Positions 26,464 to 35,285 are shown, numbered from the stretch's first letter. The stretch is 64,000 nucleotides of DNA from Uliginosibacterium sp036017065 (GCF_036017065.1 NZ_JAYXHR010000004.1:186001-250000), one strand, 5' to 3'. Numbers and translations are program-made. Notes: generated by a model not told the origin, from the sequence alone.

Positions 26464-26919
26464 ATGATCGGCCAGGCCGCGCCGGATTTCACCGCCCCCG
26501 CAACGGGTGGCAGCACCATCTCCCTCGCCGCATTGCGCGGCAAATCAGTCGTTCTGTATTTCTATCCCAAGGACAACACGCCCGGCTGTACGACCGAGGG
26601 CACGGATTTCCGCGACCTGTATCCGCAATTCGAGGCGGCCGGCGCGGTGATCCTGGGGGTGTCGCGCGACAGCCTGAAGTCTCACGAAGGCTTCAAGTGC
26701 AAGCTGGAGCTGCCCTTCGAACTGCTGTCCGACGCGGATGAGGCCCTCTGCAAGGCCTTCGGCGTCATCAAGATGAAGAACATGTACGGCAAGCAGGTGC
26801 TGGGCATCGAGCGCAGCACCTTCGTCATCGACAAGGCAGGCGTGCTGCGTCGTGAATGGCGCGGCGTAAAGGTGCCAGGCCATGCCAAGGACGTACTCGA
26901 TTACGTGAAGTCGTTGTAA
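26464..26919 (+). CDS. bcp: Peroxiredoxin of the Bcp/PrxQ group
   Basis: Thiol peroxidase of the cytoplasm. 151 aa; YFYPKDNTPGCTTEGTDFRD holds the peroxidatic Cys42. The Cys five residues later found in E. coli Bcp is replaced by Thr47, so the resolving Cys is probably C79 (FKCKLELPF), as in the PrxQ subgroup with Cys in helix alpha-3; C96 is a third. ATG preceded by GGAGAG. A T-less hairpin follows at 26922-26941. Confidence 0.93.
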   Translation: MIGQAAPDFTAPATGGSTISLAALRGKSVVLYFYPKDNTPGCTTEGTDFRDLYPQFEAAGAVILGVSRDSLKSHEGFKCKLELPFELLSDADEALCKAFGVIKMKNMYGKQVLGIERSTFVIDKAGVLRREWRGVKVPGHAKDVLDYVKSL

Positions 26920-26921
26920 AT

Positions 26922-26941
26922 CAGGGGCCGTCAGGCCCCTG
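26922..26941 (+). terminator. Weak hairpin after the peroxiredoxin gene
   Basis: CAGGGGCC, four-base loop, GGCCCCTG. The 8-bp stem has no T-run behind it, so transcription may continue into the PhoH gene 40 bases further. Confidence 0.5.
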
Positions 26942-26980
26942 TGCCTTTCTGCCACTTTGTGTCACTTGTCCTGGATAACT

Positions 26981-28408
26981 ATGGCTACCCGCAAAAACAC
27001 CGCCAAAGCTGCTTCCTCTACCAAGCTGTTCGTCCTCGACACCAACGTGCTGATGCACGATCCCACCAGTCTGTACCGCTTCGAAGAGCATGACCTCTTT
27101 GTGCCGATCATGGTGCTGGAGGAGCTGGACAACAACAAGAAGGGCATGACCGAAGTGGCGCGCAACGCCCGCCAGGCCAGCCGCATGATGGACGAGATCG
27201 TGTCCGGCTCGCTGGAAGGCATCGAGGCCGGCATCGCGCTGTCCGGCCCGTCGAAGGAGCTGGCCAGCGGGCGCCTGTTCCTGCAGACCGAGGCGATCGC
27301 CACCCAGTTGCCGGCCACCGTGCCGACCGCCAAGGCGGACAACCAGATCCTCGCCGTGACGATGTTCCTGCGCGAGCGCGATCCCGGCCGTTCGGTGATC
27401 CTGGTGTCCAAGGACATCAACATGCGCATCAAGGCCCGCGCCATGGGCCTGGAGGCGCAGGACTACTTCAACGACAAGGTGCTGGAGGACACGGATCTCC
27501 TCTACACCGGCATGCGTGAGTTGCCGCATGACTTCTGGGACACCCACGGCAAGGGCATGGAGTCCTGGAAGGAGGGCGGTCGCACCTACTACCGCGTGCG
27601 TGGCCCGCTGGTCGCGGACATGATCGTCAATGAACTGGTCTTCCAGGAAGGCGACAATCCGCTGCAGGCCATCGTCAAGGAAGTGAAGGGCCCGGTGGCG
27701 GTGCTGGAGACGCTGATCGACTTCAGCCACCACAAGAACAACGTGTGGGGCATCGTCGCACGCAACCGCGAACAGAACTTCGCGCTCAACCTGCTGATGA
27801 ACCCGGAAATCGACTTCGTCAGCCTGCTGGGCCAGGCCGGTACCGGCAAGACGCTGCTGACGCTGGCCAGCAGCCTCACCCAGGTGCTGGAAACCAAGCG
27901 TTACTCCGAGATCATCATGACCCGCGTGACCGTGCCGGTCGGCGAAGACATCGGCTTCCTGCCGGGTACCGAGGAAGAGAAGATGGCGCCGTGGATGGGT
28001 GCGCTGGAGGACAACCTCGACGTGCTCAACGGCGGTGCCGAGGAGGGGGGCGGTTACGGCGGCGAGTGGGGCCGGGCGGCGACGCGCGACCTCATCCGTA
28101 CGCGGATCAAGGTGAAGAGCCTGAACTTCATGCGCGGCCGTACCTTCATCAACAAATTCCTGATCATCGACGAGGCGCAGAACCTGACGCCCAAGCAGAT
28201 GAAGACGCTGATCACCCGTGCCGGTCCCGGCACCAAGGTGGTCTGCCTGGGCAACATCGCGCAGATCGATACGCCCTACCTCACCGAGGGCAGTTCAGGT
28301 ATCACCTTCGCGGTGGATCGCTTCAAGGGCTGGGCGCACAGCGGGCACATCACGCTGCAGCGGGGCGAGCGTTCCCGCCTGGCGGATCACGCGGCCGAAG
28401 TGCTGTAG
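26981..28408 (+). CDS. PIN-PhoH family RNA-acting ATPase
   Basis: A 475-aa fusion of an N-terminal PIN ribonuclease domain (about 14-150; FVLDTNVLMHDP with acidic D20) and a C-terminal PhoH ATPase (about 255-470; Walker A GQAGTGKTLL near 284-293, DEAQNLTPKQMKTLITR as Walker B/sensor). Mycobacterial PhoH2 with the same layout unwinds and cleaves RNA. The region between the domains (DFWDTHGKGMESWKEGGRT) is conserved in proteobacterial members. Start at ATG 26981. No antitoxin-like gene is adjacent, so this is not a classic PIN toxin locus. Confidence 0.92.
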   Translation: MATRKNTAKAASSTKLFVLDTNVLMHDPTSLYRFEEHDLFVPIMVLEELDNNKKGMTEVARNARQASRMMDEIVSGSLEGIEAGIALSGPSKELASGRLFLQTEAIATQLPATVPTAKADNQILAVTMFLRERDPGRSVILVSKDINMRIKARAMGLEAQDYFNDKVLEDTDLLYTGMRELPHDFWDTHGKGMESWKEGGRTYYRVRGPLVADMIVNELVFQEGDNPLQAIVKEVKGPVAVLETLIDFSHHKNNVWGIVARNREQNFALNLLMNPEIDFVSLLGQAGTGKTLLTLASSLTQVLETKRYSEIIMTRVTVPVGEDIGFLPGTEEEKMAPWMGALEDNLDVLNGGAEEGGGYGGEWGRAATRDLIRTRIKVKSLNFMRGRTFINKFLIIDEAQNLTPKQMKTLITRAGPGTKVVCLGNIAQIDTPYLTEGSSGITFAVDRFKGWAHSGHITLQRGERSRLADHAAEVL

Positions 28409-28456
28409 CCGCAGGTCGCTGCACGGTGCTGCAGGTGGCAGTACCGTGCGGTCGGC

Positions 28457-29092
28457 TCAACCCGTGCCGAGTACGGCGTCCCGCACGCTGCCGCGCGCGG
28501 GTAGCGCACCGACCTTCCAGCGCAGAACCTTCATTCCGCGTTGGCTGAGCAGGGCGATGACGCGCTCGCGCAAGGGCTCCTCCGCGTCTCCGCGTTGAAC
28601 CATGATGATCGCTGCGGGCGTGAAGTCCCGGCGGCACACCACGAAATCCAGCGTGGCACGCGGCAGTGCGGTGTCGTGGCCGGGCAGGAAGATGGCCGGG
28701 TCCACGCGTGACAGCACTTCGTGGTCGTTCAGTTCGATCTTCAGCAGGAAGAACACCACGCGACCGACTGCATCCAGCAATGCCGGCACCGACGCGGCCG
28801 GCATCCTCGGCGTGGCTGGCGTGGGATCTCCGACGGGTACGGTTTCCGGACCGGTGACCGGCGGCTGGACCGGTTTCGGACGCTTGGGGCGCGGCGGCGG
28901 GTCGAGGACCATCACCGTCTCGGGCGCTTCCGACGAGGCCTTGCGTAGTTCTGCCAGCAAAGCCATCTCGCGGGAGCTTTCCAGCGAATCGCGGTTGCCG
29001 AAGCGCTCGCGCCAGACGCTCCAGGCACGATATAGCGCCCAGGCGACGCCCAGCAGCGCGATGACGGCAATGATCGGCCCGGCTGCTTTCAC
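28457..29092 (-). CDS. Single-pass membrane protein with DUF2726-like domain
   Basis: Starts at a GTG (29090-29092) eight bases after GGGAGG; no ATG fits. 211 aa: a membrane segment at about 6-24 (GPIIAVIALLGVAWALYRAW), a Pro-rich linker (about 65-105), then about 110-205 a domain with LNDHEVLSRVDPAIFL, RATLDFVVCRRDFTPAAIIMVQRGD and LRERVIALLSQRGMKVLRW. The order and spacing fit DUF2726, a nuclease-fold-like domain, but the usual catalytic ELD is here MVQ, so it may be inactive. Cytoplasmic topology inferred. Confidence 0.6.
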   Translation of the reverse strand: MKAAGPIIAVIALLGVAWALYRAWSVWRERFGNRDSLESSREMALLAELRKASSEAPETVMVLDPPPRPKRPKPVQPPVTGPETVPVGDPTPATPRMPAASVPALLDAVGRVVFFLLKIELNDHEVLSRVDPAIFLPGHDTALPRATLDFVVCRRDFTPAAIIMVQRGDAEEPLRERVIALLSQRGMKVLRWKVGALPARGSVRDAVLGTG

Positions 29093-29188
29093 CTTGCGCC
29101 TCCCGCGAATGTCGTTTTTGTGGATTCCGGCATGTCGGGCCGAAGGGTAACGCCAGATTGGGCTTGCGCCCAAGCCATTGATTCTTGC

Positions 29189-29194
29189 TATAAT
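29189..29194 (+). promoter_or_regulatory. -10 box of tRNA-Ser
   Basis: A consensus TATAAT 16 bases before the mature tRNA. A -35 is not clear; TTGCGC at 29164 is 19 bases upstream. Confidence 0.7.
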
Positions 29195-29209
29195 GCCGCC
29201 CCTGCGCCT

Positions 29210-29300
<91 letters not shown>

Positions 29301-29325
29301 GACCGCTCTTTGCATTACTGATGTC

Positions 29326-29350
29326 AAAGCGCCCCACGGGCGCTTTTTTT
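29326..29350 (+). terminator. Terminator of tRNA-Ser
   Basis: AAAGCGCC, loop, GGCGCTTTTTTT, 26 bases after the tRNA. Confidence 0.9.
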
Positions 29351-29401
29351 CCTTGCTCCACCGGTCGCATGCCGGGGGGCTTCAACCCACGAGGAGTGTC
29401 C
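29351..29401 (+). promoter_or_regulatory. Possible S6:S18-binding leader structure of rpsF
   Basis: The short stretch before rpsF can fold CACCGG against CCGGGG with an interrupted stem, and a downstream CCC could pair with the G-run near the Shine-Dalgarno. Many bacteria carry an rpsF leader hairpin bound by the S6:S18 complex for autoregulation. The match here is by general shape only. Confidence 0.4.
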
Positions 29402-29782
29402 ATGCGACATTACGAAATCGTATTCATCGTCCACCCGGACCAAAGCGAGCAGGTTCCGGCGATGATCGAGCGTTACAAGACGCTGATCACCGGCCGCAAC
29501 GGCCAGATCCACCGCCTGGAAGACTGGGGCCGCCGCCAGATGGCCTACCCGATCCAGAAGGTTCACAAAGCGCACTACGTGCTGATGAACATCGAGTGCG
29601 ATCAGGAAACGCTCGACGAGCTGGAGCACGGCTTCAAGTTCAACGACGCCGTCCTGCGTCACCTGACGATCCAGACCAAGAAGGCTGTGACTGCTCCTTC
29701 CCCGATGATGAAGGAAGAGAAGTCCAAGTCCCTGACGCCTGCATCGGACGAAGCCAAGCCCGCCGAGGCGAGTGCTGCCTGA
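29402..29782 (+). CDS. rpsF: 30S ribosomal protein S6
   Basis: 126 aa, slightly basic-tailed; MRHYEIVFIVHPDQSEQVP and RLEDWGRRQMAYPIQK are family hallmarks. The ATG at 29402 has ACGAGGAG before it. First gene of rpsF-priB-rpsR-rplI. The C-terminal Ser/Lys/Ala tail (TAPSPMMKEEKSKS) is longer than in E. coli. Confidence 0.98.
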   Translation: MRHYEIVFIVHPDQSEQVPAMIERYKTLITGRNGQIHRLEDWGRRQMAYPIQKVHKAHYVLMNIECDQETLDELEHGFKFNDAVLRHLTIQTKKAVTAPSPMMKEEKSKSLTPASDEAKPAEASAA

Positions 29783-30131
29783 GTCTCCGGACGACACGAG
29801 GCCCCTCACGGAAAACACCGTCCGCTTCAGCGGGCATCTGCTTGAACGCGATGCCCTGCGCTATACCCCGGCCCGCCTGCCCGTCGTGAAATTCCGCGTC
29901 GGGCACAAGTCGAAGCAGGTGGAAGGCGAAGTGGAGCGCGAGGTGTCCTGTGAGATCGAAGCCTCGGCCATCGGAGCGCTGGCTCATCAGATCAATGCGC
30001 TGCCACCGGGCAGCCTGCTCAGGCTGGAAGGCTTTCTCGCCTCCCGCAGCCTCAAGAGCAAGATGCCGGTGCTGCATGTAAGAACAGTGGAATTACTGGA
30101 AGGAACACAAAATGGCTTTCAGACCTGGTAA
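29772..30131 (+). CDS. priB: Primosomal replication protein N (PriB)
   Basis: Single-stranded-DNA-binding OB-fold protein of the replication restart primosome. 119 aa; NTVRFSGHLLERDALRYTPARLPVVKFRV and CEIEASAIGALA match. The GTG at 29772 overlaps the end of rpsF by 11 bases, and the 3' end overlaps the start of rpsR by 20 bases. Translational coupling across S6-PriB-S18 is therefore likely. Confidence 0.92.
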   Translation: MLPESPDDTRPLTENTVRFSGHLLERDALRYTPARLPVVKFRVGHKSKQVEGEVEREVSCEIEASAIGALAHQINALPPGSLLRLEGFLASRSLKSKMPVLHVRTVELLEGTQNGFQTW

Positions 30132-30387
30132 CAAGAAGAAGGACGAACGCGGTGGTAGCCGTGGCGGCCTGTTCAAGCGTCGCAAGTTCTGCCGTTTCTC
30201 GGCAGAGAAGATCGAAGAGATCGACTACAAGGACATCGAGATCCTGAAGGATTTCATCACCGAGAACGGCCGCATCATGCCGGCGCGCATCACCGGCACC
30301 AAGGCCGGCTACCAGCGCCAGCTGTCGACCGCCATCAAGCGCGCCCGCTTCCTCGCGCTGATGCCGTACACCGATCTGCACAAGTAA
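30112..30387 (+). CDS. rpsR: 30S ribosomal protein S18
   Basis: 91 aa; RRKFCRFSAEKIEEIDYKD and ILKDFITENGRIMPARITGT are diagnostic. The ribosome site GGAAGGAA lies inside priB. The N-terminal extension (AFRPGNKKKDERGGSRGG) is Gly/Lys-rich. Confidence 0.98.
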   Translation: MAFRPGNKKKDERGGSRGGLFKRRKFCRFSAEKIEEIDYKDIEILKDFITENGRIMPARITGTKAGYQRQLSTAIKRARFLALMPYTDLHK

Positions 30388-30400
30388 GAGGACCGAGAAC

Positions 30401-30850
30401 ATGCAAATCATTCTGCTGGACAAGGTCGTCAACCTGGGCAACCTCGGTGACGTCGTCCGCGTGAAGGACGGCTACGCCCGCAATTTCCTGATCCCGAAGG
30501 GTCACGCCAAGCGTGCCACCGCTGCCAATCTGGCTGAATTCGAAGCCCGCCGCGCCGAGCTCGAGCGCGTCGCCGCCGAGAAGCTGGGCGTTGCGCAAGG
30601 TCTGGTCGCCAAGCTGGAAGGCTTCACCCTGACGCTGAACCGCAAGGCTGGTGTCGATGGTCGCCTGTTCGGCTCCGTGACCAACGCCGACATCGCCGAT
30701 GGTCTGGCTGCTCAAGGCATCGCCATCGAGAAGTCGACCGTGCGCCTGCCCAATGGCCCGATCAAGGCCGTGGGCGAGAGCGAAGTGTCCATCGCGCTGC
30801 ACGCCGATGCTGTCACCACGATCAAGGTCGTGGTGCAAGGCGAACAGTAA
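30401..30850 (+). CDS. rplI: 50S ribosomal protein L9
   Basis: 149 aa; N-domain MQIILLDKVVNLGNLGD with VKDGYARNFLIPKG, a long connecting helix, and C-domain LFGSVTNADIADGLAAQG. Ends at a strong terminator (30865-30898) before dnaB, so dnaB has its own promoter or read-through. Confidence 0.98.
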   Translation: MQIILLDKVVNLGNLGDVVRVKDGYARNFLIPKGHAKRATAANLAEFEARRAELERVAAEKLGVAQGLVAKLEGFTLTLNRKAGVDGRLFGSVTNADIADGLAAQGIAIEKSTVRLPNGPIKAVGESEVSIALHADAVTTIKVVVQGEQ

Positions 30851-30864
30851 GCTGTCGTGCTTCG

Positions 30865-30898
30865 GAAAAAAGGGCTGCCGCAAGGCAGCCCTTTTTCT
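30865..30898 (+). terminator. Terminator of the ribosomal operon
   Basis: AAAAAAGGGCTGCC, loop GCAA, GGCAGCCCTTTTTCTTT. Confidence 0.93.
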
Positions 30899-30989
30899 TT
30901 GCGTGAAGCACATGGAGTTGGCTGGCTAAACAACCACGTCCAGTTGACGAAACACCCCGTAGAATCTGCAGTCCCCTCAGGAGTCCTTC

Positions 30990-32390
30990 ATGGCCCAGAA
31001 CCGTCGCGACGGTCAGCCTCCCGCTGTCGATCCGCAAATTGCCGCACTGAAGCTGCCGCCGCATTCCATCGAGGCCGAGCAGTCCCTGCTGGGCGGCCTG
31101 TTGCTGGACAACGCAGCCTGGGACCGCGTCGGCGACCTGGTCAGCGACGGAGACTTCTACCGCGACGAACACCGTCGCATCTTCCAGCACATCGCCAAGC
31201 TGATCGAGCACGGCAAGCCGGCGGACGTGGTGACGGTCTACGAGTCGCTGGACAAGAACAACGAGGCCACCCACGTCGGTGGGCTGGCCTACCTCGGCGA
31301 GATCGCCAACAACACACCGTCGGCGGCCAACATCCGGCGCTACGCCGAGATCCTGCGCGAGCGCGCGATCCTGCGCCGCCTCGTCACCGTCGGTGACGAG
31401 ATCGCTGCCAAGGCACTCTCGCCGGCCGGGCGCGATGCTGCGCTGATCCTCGACGAGGCCGAGGCCAACATCCTTGCCATCCGCGACGAAGGCAGCCGCC
31501 AGAAGAGCGGTTTCGTGGCCATCCAGCCTGTGCTCGGGCAGGTGGTGGAGCGCATCCAGGAGCTGTACGACCGCGACAACCCGGCCGCCGTGACCGGCGT
31601 ACCGACCGGCCTGGCCGATCTGGACGCGATGACCTCCGGCCTGCAGGCCACCGACATGATCGTGGTGGCGGGGCGCCCCGGTATGGGTAAGACCTCGTTT
31701 GCACTCAACATCGCCGAAGCGGTGGCGCTGGAGGCCAAGCTGCCCGTCGCCGTATTCTCGATGGAAATGCCGGCGACCCAGCTCGCCATGCGCTTCATTT
31801 CATCCGTGGGGCGCCTCAATCAGCACAAGCTGCGTACCGGCCAGCTGACCGACGACGAATGGCAGAAACTCTCGTACGCACTCGGACGCCTGCACGAGGC
31901 ACCGATCTTCATCGACGAGACGCCGGGCCTCAACCCCGTCGACCTGCGCGCCCGCGTACGCCGGCTGCACCGGCAGTGTGGCGGCAAGCTGGGTCTGGTG
32001 GTCATCGACTACCTGCAACTGATGACGGGTCACAAGGAGAGCGACAACCGTTCCGCCGAGCTCTCCGAGATTTCCCGCTCGGTGAAGTCGCTGGCGAAGG
32101 AACTGCACGTGCCCATCATGGCGCTGTCACAGCTTAACCGCAGCCTGGAGCAGCGTCCCAACAAGCGTCCGGTGATGAGCGACCTGCGCGAATCCGGCGC
32201 CATCGAGCAGGATGCGGACATCATCATGTTCGTGTACCGCGACGAGATCTACAACCCGGACACCGAGGACAAGGGCAAGGCCGAACTCATCATCGGCAAG
32301 CACCGTAACGGCCCGACTGGCACCGTGCCACTGACCTTCCTCGGCGAGTACACCCGCTTCGAGAACTACGTGAGCGGGCCGCAGTACTAG
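30990..32390 (+). CDS. dnaB: Replicative DNA helicase DnaB
   Basis: Hexameric helicase that drives the fork. 466 aa, normal. N-terminal DnaB_N (about 20-125; PPHSIEAEQSLLGGLLLDN), Walker A GRPGMGKTSFALN near 230, FSMEMPATQL, Walker B LVVIDYLQLM and SRSLKSLAKELHVP... then SDLRESGAIEQDADIIMFVYRDE. The ATG follows CAGGAGTCCTTC. No intein is inserted. Confidence 0.98.
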   Translation: MAQNRRDGQPPAVDPQIAALKLPPHSIEAEQSLLGGLLLDNAAWDRVGDLVSDGDFYRDEHRRIFQHIAKLIEHGKPADVVTVYESLDKNNEATHVGGLAYLGEIANNTPSAANIRRYAEILRERAILRRLVTVGDEIAAKALSPAGRDAALILDEAEANILAIRDEGSRQKSGFVAIQPVLGQVVERIQELYDRDNPAAVTGVPTGLADLDAMTSGLQATDMIVVAGRPGMGKTSFALNIAEAVALEAKLPVAVFSMEMPATQLAMRFISSVGRLNQHKLRTGQLTDDEWQKLSYALGRLHEAPIFIDETPGLNPVDLRARVRRLHRQCGGKLGLVVIDYLQLMTGHKESDNRSAELSEISRSVKSLAKELHVPIMALSQLNRSLEQRPNKRPVMSDLRESGAIEQDADIIMFVYRDEIYNPDTEDKGKAELIIGKHRNGPTGTVPLTFLGEYTRFENYVSGPQY

Positions 32391-32414
32391 CGACCGATAC
32401 CGGCAAGGCAGCAG

Positions 32415-32450
32415 AAAGGAAAAGGGAGGCCGCGGCCTCCCTTTCTGTTT
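32415..32450. terminator. Bidirectional terminator after dnaB
   Basis: AAAGGGAGGCCG/CGGCCTCCCTTT is a 24-base perfect palindrome, convergent with the lipoprotein gene at 32469. Confidence 0.85.
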
Positions 32451-32468
32451 CCGGTACTACGACGCCGT

Positions 32469-32849
32469 TCAGGGTTTGGCGAGACGCCACACGTTGCCGA
32501 CGTTGTCACCGCTCTTGTCGCCCGGCTTGGTGTCCTTGATCCACAGGTACAGCGGCTTGCCCTTGTAGGCCCACTGCTTGCTGCCGTCGTCGCGGGTGAT
32601 GACCGTCCAGTCACCGGTGGCCTTGTCGTCAGCCTTGGCCATCAGGGGTGGCCAGTTGATGGCGCACTGGCCGTTGCACACGCTCTTGCCGCCAGCGTCC
32701 TTGTCGTAGGTGTAGAGCGTCATGCCCTTGTCGTTGGCCAGCACCCCGTCGCGGGTGGCGGCAGGCGCAGCCGGGCCGGACATGGTGCTGCAGGCGGACA
32801 AGGCGAGTACGGCGCAGGCGAGCGCCAGGTGGAGCTTGCTGTTGTTCAT
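32469..32849 (-). CDS. Lipoprotein with Yx(F/W)xxD repeats
   Basis: 126 aa, lipobox LSAC with Cys20. Two copies of the Yx(F/W/Y)xxD pattern: LYTYDKD and LYLWIKD, with the VCNGQCAINWPPL segment between holding a likely disulfide pair. These are marks of the COG4315 secreted lipoprotein family, whose function is unknown. Divided from the transglycosylase gene upstream by 69 bases with a perfect 22-base palindrome. Confidence 0.82.
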   Translation of the reverse strand: MNNSKLHLALACAVLALSACSTMSGPAAPAATRDGVLANDKGMTLYTYDKDAGGKSVCNGQCAINWPPLMAKADDKATGDWTVITRDDGSKQWAYKGKPLYLWIKDTKPGDKSGDNVGNVWRLAKP

Positions 32850-32885
32850 TTTGGCCTCCAGGGATGTGCGGAAATCGCATGGTCT

Positions 32886-32907
32886 AAACGCTCCGGCCGG
32901 AGCGTTT
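32886..32907 (-). terminator. Palindromic terminator-like hairpin after the transglycosylase gene
   Basis: AAACGCTCCGG and its perfect complement CCGGAGCGTTT. It lies 12 bases downstream of the transglycosylase stop on the minus strand; little T-run. Confidence 0.6.
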
Positions 32908-32918
32908 ATTCCTTTGAT

Positions 32919-33560
32919 TTAGCGCGCGCTGGTGCCGTTGTCGACCTGCGCGAGGCGGGCAGGGACGTAGGCCCAGTGTTTTTCCCAGGCACCGCGTACC
33001 AGACTGGGGTACTGCGGCTTGCCGAGGCTGCCGTTGTAGCGGCCTAGCGCGCGGTACAGGTCACCCTTCTCGATATCAAGGTAGTGACGGAGGATCGTGC
33101 AGCCGTAGCGCAGGTTGGTGCGCAGATGGAAGAGGTTGTTGTCGGGCGTGCCGATTGCCCGCACCCAGAACGGCATGATCTGCATGTAGCCGCGCGCCCC
33201 CGCGCTGGATACGGCGTACTTCTTGAAACCGCTTTCTACCTGGATCAGCCCGAGCACGAGCTGCGGGTCAAGGCCGGCGCGGGTGGCCTCGTAATGCACG
33301 GTCTTGAGGAAGTCCACGCGTTCCTGGGCGTCCGGCATGCGCTTTACCAGCTTGGCCGACATCTCGGTGAGCCAGCGGTGTTTTTCCTCGACAGACCGGA
33401 AAACGGGCTCGGGTGAAGAGCGATCGCTTACGGCGGCGTGCAACGCAGCCCGCACGCTGGCGGACAGGTCCTCTTCGCGCTGTGCGCCAGCCTGCGCCGT
33501 GCCGGCGAAGGCACAGAGCAGGAAAACCAGCGGCAACGAGAACAGGGAAGGCAGGCGCAT
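32919..33560 (-). CDS. Small secreted lytic transglycosylase
   Basis: 213 aa with a signal peptide (VFLLCAFAGTAQA/GAQ). One SLT domain, about 95-200, with catalytic E109 in GLIQVESGFKKYAV, then SSAGARGYMQIMP and ALGRYNGSLGKPQYP. Cuts peptidoglycan glycan strands in the periplasm. Nine bases downstream of proS on the same strand, so probably co-transcribed with it; this proS-slt pair is seen in other betaproteobacteria. Confidence 0.92.
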   Translation of the reverse strand: MRLPSLFSLPLVFLLCAFAGTAQAGAQREEDLSASVRAALHAAVSDRSSPEPVFRSVEEKHRWLTEMSAKLVKRMPDAQERVDFLKTVHYEATRAGLDPQLVLGLIQVESGFKKYAVSSAGARGYMQIMPFWVRAIGTPDNNLFHLRTNLRYGCTILRHYLDIEKGDLYRALGRYNGSLGKPQYPSLVRGAWEKHWAYVPARLAQVDNGTSAR

Positions 33561-33569
33561 GAGGTCGAT

Positions 33570-35285
33570 TTACGGCTTCAGCAGCTTCGCCTTGACGAAG
33601 GCTTCCAGTTCCGCGAGCGGCAGCTTGGTGGCTTCGGCGTCGCGACGGCCCTGGTACTCGGCCTGCCCCTCCTTGAGGCCACGGTCGCCGATCACGACGC
33701 GGTGCGGCACGCCGATCAGCTCCCAGTCGGCGAACATCACGCCGGGGCGTTCGTCGCGGTCGTCCAGCACCACCTCGATGCCGGCGGCGCTGAGCGATTC
33801 GTAAAGCTTCGTGGCTTCGGCGCGCACAGCCTCCGACTTGCTCCAGCCCATCGGTGCGATGACCAGCTGGAAGGGTGCGATGGCATCCGGCCAGATGATG
33901 CCGCGGGCGTCGTTGTTCTGCTCGATGGCGGCGCCGACGATGCGGGTCACGCCCACGCCATAGCAGCCCATCTCCATCACGTGTTCCTTGCCGTCCTCCC
34001 CGATGTACTTGCAGCCCATGGCTTCGGAGTACTTGGTGCGCAACTGGAAGATGTGACCGACCTCGATGCCGCGGCAGATGGCCAGCAGGCCCTTGCCGTC
34101 GGGCGAGGGGTCGCCTTCGACGACATTGCGGATGTCGGCGATCTCCGGCTCGGCGAAGTCGCGGCCGATGTTGGCGCCGGTGTAGTGCTGGTCGTTCTCG
34201 TTGGCGCCGATGACGAAATCGCTCAGCACCGCCACGGCGCGATCCATGACCACCTTGCCCTTGAATCCCACCGGCCCGAGTGAGCCGGGGTCGGCGCCGA
34301 AGGCTTCGCGAATGGTGGCGGGGGAGGCGAAGCGGATCGGCGACAGCACGCCAGCCAGCTTGCCGGCCTTCACTTCGTTCAGCGCGTGGTCGCCGCGCAG
34401 CAGCAGCAGTACCGGCGGTGCGCCGTCCGCGCCTTCCAGCACGATGGCCTTCACCGTGCGGGTGACATCGATCTTCAGGAAGGCTGCCAGCTGTTCGATG
34501 GTCTTCACGCCGGGCGTGTGGACCTTGGTCAGCGCTTCGGTCGCAGTAGCACGACTTCCACTCGGCGTCACGGCTTCGGCCAGCTCCACGTTGGCGGCGA
34601 AGTCGGAATCCGGACAGTAGGCCAGTGCGTCCTCACCCGTTTCGGCGATGACGTGGAATTCATGCGAGCCGGTGCCACCGATGGCGCCGGTGTCGGCCGC
34701 CACCGCACGGAACTCCAGGCCCAGGCGCGTGAAGATGCGCGAATAGGCCGCGAACATGTTCTGGTACTCGCGCTGCAGGTCCTCGAAGCTCGTGTGGAAG
34801 GAGTAGGCGTCCTTCATCGTGAACTCGCGGCCGCGCATTACGCCGAAGCGCGGACGACGCTCGTCGCGGAACTTGGTCTGGATCTGGTAAAGGTTGCGCG
34901 GCAGCTGGCGGTAGCTGCGGATGTCCTGGCGCGCGATGTCGGTGATGACTTCCTCCGACGTCGGCTGGATCACGAAGTCACGCTCGTGGCGATCCTTGAA
35001 GCGCAGCAGTTCGTCGCCCATCTTGTCGAAACGGCCGGTCTCCTGCCACAGCTCGGACGGCTGGACGACGGGCATAGACAGCTCCACCGCGCCAGCGCGG
35101 TTCATCTCCTCGCGGATGATGTTCTCCACTTTGCGGATCACCCGCAGCCCCATCGGCATGTAGTTGTAGATGCCGGCCGACAGCTTCTTGATGAGGCCGG
35201 CGCGCGTCATCAGTTTGTGGCTGACGACTTCTGCGTCCGAGGGGGCTTCCTTCAGGGTGGAGATGTAGAACTGGCTGGCGCGCAT
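33570..35285 (-). CDS. proS: Prolyl-tRNA synthetase
   Basis: 571 aa, bacterial type with an editing insertion. Class II motifs: motif 1 GLRVIRKVENIIREEMNRAGAVELSMPVVQPSELW, motif 2 FRDERRPRFGVMRGREFTMKDAYSF, motif 3 CYGVGVTRIVGAAIEQ. The INS editing domain (about 225-385) is complete, with LKIDVTRTVKAIVL. Starts at ATG; 166 bases separate it from the divergent rppH. Confidence 0.98.
   Translation of the reverse strand: MRASQFYISTLKEAPSDAEVVSHKLMTRAGLIKKLSAGIYNYMPMGLRVIRKVENIIREEMNRAGAVELSMPVVQPSELWQETGRFDKMGDELLRFKDRHERDFVIQPTSEEVITDIARQDIRSYRQLPRNLYQIQTKFRDERRPRFGVMRGREFTMKDAYSFHTSFEDLQREYQNMFAAYSRIFTRLGLEFRAVAADTGAIGGTGSHEFHVIAETGEDALAYCPDSDFAANVELAEAVTPSGSRATATEALTKVHTPGVKTIEQLAAFLKIDVTRTVKAIVLEGADGAPPVLLLLRGDHALNEVKAGKLAGVLSPIRFASPATIREAFGADPGSLGPVGFKGKVVMDRAVAVLSDFVIGANENDQHYTGANIGRDFAEPEIADIRNVVEGDPSPDGKGLLAICRGIEVGHIFQLRTKYSEAMGCKYIGEDGKEHVMEMGCYGVGVTRIVGAAIEQNNDARGIIWPDAIAPFQLVIAPMGWSKSEAVRAEATKLYESLSAAGIEVVLDDRDERPGVMFADWELIGVPHRVVIGDRGLKEGQAEYQGRRDAEATKLPLAELEAFVKAKLLKP

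Noticed and set aside
26981..28408. VapC-type toxin from the PIN domain
   Set aside because: The PIN domain is fused to a PhoH ATPase and no antitoxin gene is adjacent; the gene is a widespread housekeeping type.
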